Assembly: GCA_030426465.1 (NCBI GenBank)
Contig: JAUHYK010000003.1
Location: 1 to 64,000, forward strand
Reading direction: 5' to 3'
From: Alphaproteobacteria bacterium
GTDB taxonomy: Bacteria > Pseudomonadota > Alphaproteobacteria > Caulobacterales > Parvularculaceae
Length of the DNA stretch: 64,000 nt
The notes under the pieces were generated by a model. That model ran no database searches and was not told the DNA's origin. It saw nothing but the letters and a program-made list of their open reading frames with translations. The position numbers were made by a program, and so were the translations under genes. Below are positions 61,396 through 64,000 of this stretch, one piece after another. Position 1 is the first letter of the stretch, and each line of letters opens with the position of its first letter.

Positions 61396-62090
61396 CCCAT
61401 CCCGCCGACACTGCCCGCAGCGCCATGTTTGTGGTGATCAAGAATATGCGTGCGTATGGCCAGGGTAATCCATGCGCCGTGAAAAACAACGCCCAGCGCC
61501 AACATGAAGACACCAGGAAAAGGGCCCACAGCCATTCGGTCAAATAGCTCATTCACCGTCGTCAGCGGCGTCGGGTGAATGATAATCTTGCCTATATAAG
61601 CAACCGCCTGAAAGCTGAATATCCACATATAATTCCGGCGCAACCGCCGCCCCATGGCTCGCCAAAAACCGATATGATATTGCGGCTCAAGGTAATCCTT
61701 GGCGAGCACATCCTGCCACTCGCCAGGATCGGGCCGGGTCGAGCGAAACAGCATGGGTGCATAGAACTTCGTCTCGATCCAGCGGCAACGTGCGCGCCAG
61801 ACATTGAAGAATCGATAGCGGCGCGATTCCAGAATCAAAAACATGGTGATGAGAATGCCCACCAGCAAAAGCGGCAGCGGCGAGGCAAGCGGATCGGCGT
61901 AGGTGACCGACAAGGCAATGCCCAGCGTTACCACCGACCAGTTCGTCGTATTGTCGAGGCGCGTGCGCCAGATGGTTGAGCGGTAAACCTCGCCTCTATA
62001 AAGATGCGCAAGCGCGCCAATCTCTGAGGCGTCGAGCTTGTTGCCAGTGCCGCCAGGCGGGCTTTGCCATTCTTTCCAGTTATCCGTCAC
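61392..62090 (-). CDS. DUF2270 domain-containing membrane protein
   Basis: A 232-residue protein of the DUF2270 family. The N-terminal LAHLYRGEVYRSTIWRTRLDNTTNWSVV block is diagnostic. Hydrophobic helices lie at about 50-90 (paired), 150-170 and 190-215. Role unknown. Start is GTG 62088-62090. It follows the TPR-sulfotransferase gene by 38 bases on the same strand and may be cotranscribed. Confidence 0.85.
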   Translation of the reverse strand: MTDNWKEWQSPPGGTGNKLDASEIGALAHLYRGEVYRSTIWRTRLDNTTNWSVVTLGIALSVTYADPLASPLPLLLVGILITMFLILESRRYRFFNVWRARCRWIETKFYAPMLFRSTRPDPGEWQDVLAKDYLEPQYHIGFWRAMGRRLRRNYMWIFSFQAVAYIGKIIIHPTPLTTVNELFDRMAVGPFPGVFMLALGVVFHGAWITLAIRTHILDHHKHGAAGSVGGMG

Positions 62091-62128
62091 AAAAAGGCCG
62101 ATCGCCGCCCTGACGGGCGCTCCTTTTG

Positions 62129-63886
62129 TTAGTCTTCTCCCAACCGCGCGATCAGAGGTTTAAGGAAGTTCTCGTATTTGCGCCACTCCTCAGAGCTGCC
62201 CTGATAGAGTTTTCTGCGCACCTGCATGGAAGAAATCGTCGCCACCGCCCGCTTGGTCTCGTGAAAATCGATGCAGGACTGCTCCAGATCGAGCCCGAGA
62301 TAACCAAGAAGGTTTCGGGTTTCCTCTTCCTGATTCTCGGTCAGGTTCTCATAGCTGAAATTATAGATGGCGCCCGGGAAACGTTCCTCCCAGAATTTCA
62401 TCAAATCCATATAGCTCGCATAATATTCGCCGAGATCATCCAGATCGTAAGCATAGCCATTTCCAAAATCACTGAAATAATATTTGAAGATGGACCAGCA
62501 GCTTGCAATCGATCGCCGTTTTATATGAACGATTTTGGCGCCGGGAAGCGCCATGCAGATAAACCCGATCCAACGATAATTGAGATGCATCTTGTCGGTG
62601 ATGAAAGGCTCTGTAACATCGCGCCGGTTCATCTCAGCCAGATATCTCTCGCGGATCGTTTGCAATTGCCTTGCAGTGACCTCCCCGCCCGACCAAACGG
62701 AATCCACCGCGAATCCCAACGTCTTCAACTCGCCGGCGCCGTAGATCTGGGAATGGCTGGCGAGAATATGCTCCGTCAGGGATGTGCCAGACCGCGGCAT
62801 GCCGACAACGAAAATCGGCGTCTTACCAAAGGGCTCCGCGGGCGCTCGATAAATCTCCTTTATGCGCTCTATATCTTCAAAGCTCTCGCGAACCATACGG
62901 AACATGCGGCGCTCCAGGTCAGGCGTATAGTTCAGAAATTTTTTGCGCAGAAAATTCGCGTTCTGATAATGCGTGAATGCTTCCCTGTGCTGACCAAGGT
63001 CTTCATTTATTTTTCCCAGCGCATAATTCAGATGCATGCGATCATTATCAGAAATATCGTTGCGTTCGAGCTGCCCCTTTATGTACGGAATCTGCGGATC
63101 GCCTTTCTCGTAACGCTTGACCGCGCCGAGGCTTCTGAACGCTTCCGCAAAATCGGGTTTGAGCCGCAGAGCGTCATCATAACTTGCTGCGGCTTCTTCA
63201 CGGCGGCCAAGGTCGAACAGATAACTTCCCCGATTATAGTGGGCTTCAGCGTAGTCGGGTTTGACCTCGATCGCCTTGGCAAAACTCGCCAGCGCTTCTT
63301 CTTCCCGGCCAATATTTTTCAGCGCCAGGCCTAGATTGTTATGGGCATCGGCGAAATTGGGGTTGGCCAGCAGGACCGTCCTGAACTGCGAGACCGCTTC
63401 TTCATACCGCTCAAGCTTGTTGAGAAGAATGCCCAGATTATTGCGTGCGCCATGGTGGCCGGGCGCAATTCTGAGCGTTTGCTGGTAACCGGTGACCGCT
63501 TCTTCCTGGCGTCCTAAGTCACGAAGCGCATTCGCCATATTGAAATACGCCTCGGCGTAATCCGGTTTGATGGAAATCGCGCGCCTGTAATTCTCTACCG
63601 CCTCTTGCTGACGGCCGAGACTTTTCAACGCGACACCGAGATTATTATAGGCGTCCGGGAACGACGGATTTGTATCGATTGCATTCTGGAAATCCTTGGC
63701 GGCGCCTTCGTGGTTGCGTTTGCGCGAATTCACAGCGCCGCGGATATTATGCAGAAGCGAAACTGAGGGAAATTGCTCAATCAGCGCCGTCACCGCCGCA
63801 TAAGCCGCGTCAAGCTCGCCCCCATTGTAAAGAGAAACGACGCGTTCAATCTGATCGCGAGATGGGGTGTTCAGTCCTTCTTGCAT
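62129..63886 (-). CDS. TPR-repeat sulfotransferase family protein
   Basis: A 585-residue fusion. Residues ~10-260 contain about seven well-formed 34-residue TPRs (AYNNLGVALKSLGRQQEAVENY, AYFNMANALRDLGRQEEAV, AHNNLGLALKNIGREEEAL, AHYNRGSYLFDLGRREEAA). Residues ~355-580 are a PAPS-dependent sulfotransferase with [20 protein letters not shown] at 359-378 and VHIKRRSIASCWSIFKYYF for the 3'-phosphate. No signal peptide. Its repeats are closer to the TPR consensus than those of the homologue at 34.8 kb, and the loop ends GTS rather than GTT, so the two are not recent duplicates. Acceptor unknown. Confidence 0.92.
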   Translation of the reverse strand: MQEGLNTPSRDQIERVVSLYNGGELDAAYAAVTALIEQFPSVSLLHNIRGAVNSRKRNHEGAAKDFQNAIDTNPSFPDAYNNLGVALKSLGRQQEAVENYRRAISIKPDYAEAYFNMANALRDLGRQEEAVTGYQQTLRIAPGHHGARNNLGILLNKLERYEEAVSQFRTVLLANPNFADAHNNLGLALKNIGREEEALASFAKAIEVKPDYAEAHYNRGSYLFDLGRREEAAASYDDALRLKPDFAEAFRSLGAVKRYEKGDPQIPYIKGQLERNDISDNDRMHLNYALGKINEDLGQHREAFTHYQNANFLRKKFLNYTPDLERRMFRMVRESFEDIERIKEIYRAPAEPFGKTPIFVVGMPRSGTSLTEHILASHSQIYGAGELKTLGFAVDSVWSGGEVTARQLQTIRERYLAEMNRRDVTEPFITDKMHLNYRWIGFICMALPGAKIVHIKRRSIASCWSIFKYYFSDFGNGYAYDLDDLGEYYASYMDLMKFWEERFPGAIYNFSYENLTENQEEETRNLLGYLGLDLEQSCIDFHETKRAVATISSMQVRRKLYQGSSEEWRKYENFLKPLIARLGED

Positions 63887-64000
63887 TTTGTCCGCGCCGG
63901 AATTCTGTCGCCGCCGTCCCCCATTAGCCTTTGGGATTTTCTAATCTCATGCCCCTTTGGAAGACAGCGTTTTCATTGTCCAGTATAATCGGGGCACTTA

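Noticed and set aside
62126-63334. 402-codon plus-strand frame opposite the TPR-sulfotransferase
   Set aside because: Antisense shadow. The minus strand encodes an unambiguous TPR array and PAPS site.
1-64000. tRNA, rRNA, CRISPR, insertion sequence, prophage or restriction/toxin-antitoxin genes
   Set aside because: All gaps larger than about 100 bases were read. None shows a tRNA cloverleaf, repeated spacer array, transposase motif or such gene pair.

Overview
The window is a high-GC (roughly 58-60 %) alphaproteobacterial chromosome segment that is almost entirely coding. I found about 59 protein genes, one of them cut by the left edge, and no tRNA, rRNA, CRISPR array or transposase. The gene content (Tad/Cpa pilus, SapC-family protein, DUF2849/DUF934 sulfite-assimilation genes, ETF-ubiquinone oxidoreductase, OxyR-AhpC-AhpD, LigAB, TPR-fused sulfotransferases, large TonB receptor) fits an aerobic aquatic alphaproteobacterium of the Caulobacterales, Hyphomonadaceae or Parvularculales type. 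I cannot name a genus from sequence alone.

Layout. 1-8 kb: dsbD (partial), a SapC-family protein, an alpha/beta hydrolase, a DEDDh exonuclease, yjbQ, an S49 peptidase, a polyprenyl diphosphate synthase and a WecA/MraY-type transferase. 8-17 kb: an operon of ETF-QO, a TPR lipoprotein and ispE, then a lysoplasmalogenase homologue, uracil-DNA glycosylase, lytic transglycosylase, ZIP transporter and GFA protein. 17-28 kb: a Tad pilus locus (cpaA, cpaB, cpaC, cpaD, cpaE, cpaF, tadB, tadC) headed by a 56-residue Flp pilin, with a Crp/Fnr regulator and an orphan CpaC-N-domain protein upstream. 28-32 kb: pabB-pabA-pabC plus a degenerate adenylate-forming enzyme in one coupled operon. 32-38 kb: an AI-2E-family permease, then oxyR diverging from ahpC, with a TPR-sulfotransferase between ahpC and ahpD, then a methyltransferase. 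38-43 kb: a 952-residue TonB-dependent receptor downstream of a TPR-2OG-Fe(II) oxygenase. 44-52 kb: the sulfite-assimilation operon cysG-DUF2849-gst-cysI-DUF934-cysH, a divergent GcvA-type LysR gene, an IscU-like scaffold and a pirin. 53-64 kb: a secreted coiled-coil protein, ligAB, a QueC-like PP-loop protein, a DUF389 membrane protein, cysS, hisI, a TetR-controlled cassette, a DUF2270 protein and a second TPR-sulfotransferase.

Main points from the hunt. (i) Three enzymes predicted to modify other molecules (two sulfotransferases, one 2OG oxygenase) each carry a long N-terminal TPR array. One lies inside the peroxide-defence locus and one directly upstream of a TonB receptor. This is my best candidate for an undescribed system, but function and cooperation are inference. 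(ii) The pilin gene has a consensus -10 box with a perfect 6-4-6 palindrome in the -35/-10 spacer. (iii) The oxyR-ahpC gap contains four tetranucleotides at exact OxyR spacing. (iv) A TetR gene faces a promoter overlapped by copies of its probable operator. (v) CpaE carries a roughly 120-residue acidic DEDF-rich extension. (vi) A PabC-coupled ANL-family protein has lost its ATP-binding P-loop. (vii) A PP-loop/zinc protein resembles QueC but has an altered signature.

Starts were chosen from ribosome-binding sites, gene overlaps and family N-termini, and several differ from the longest reading frame. Family names come from recognised motifs, not from a database search.
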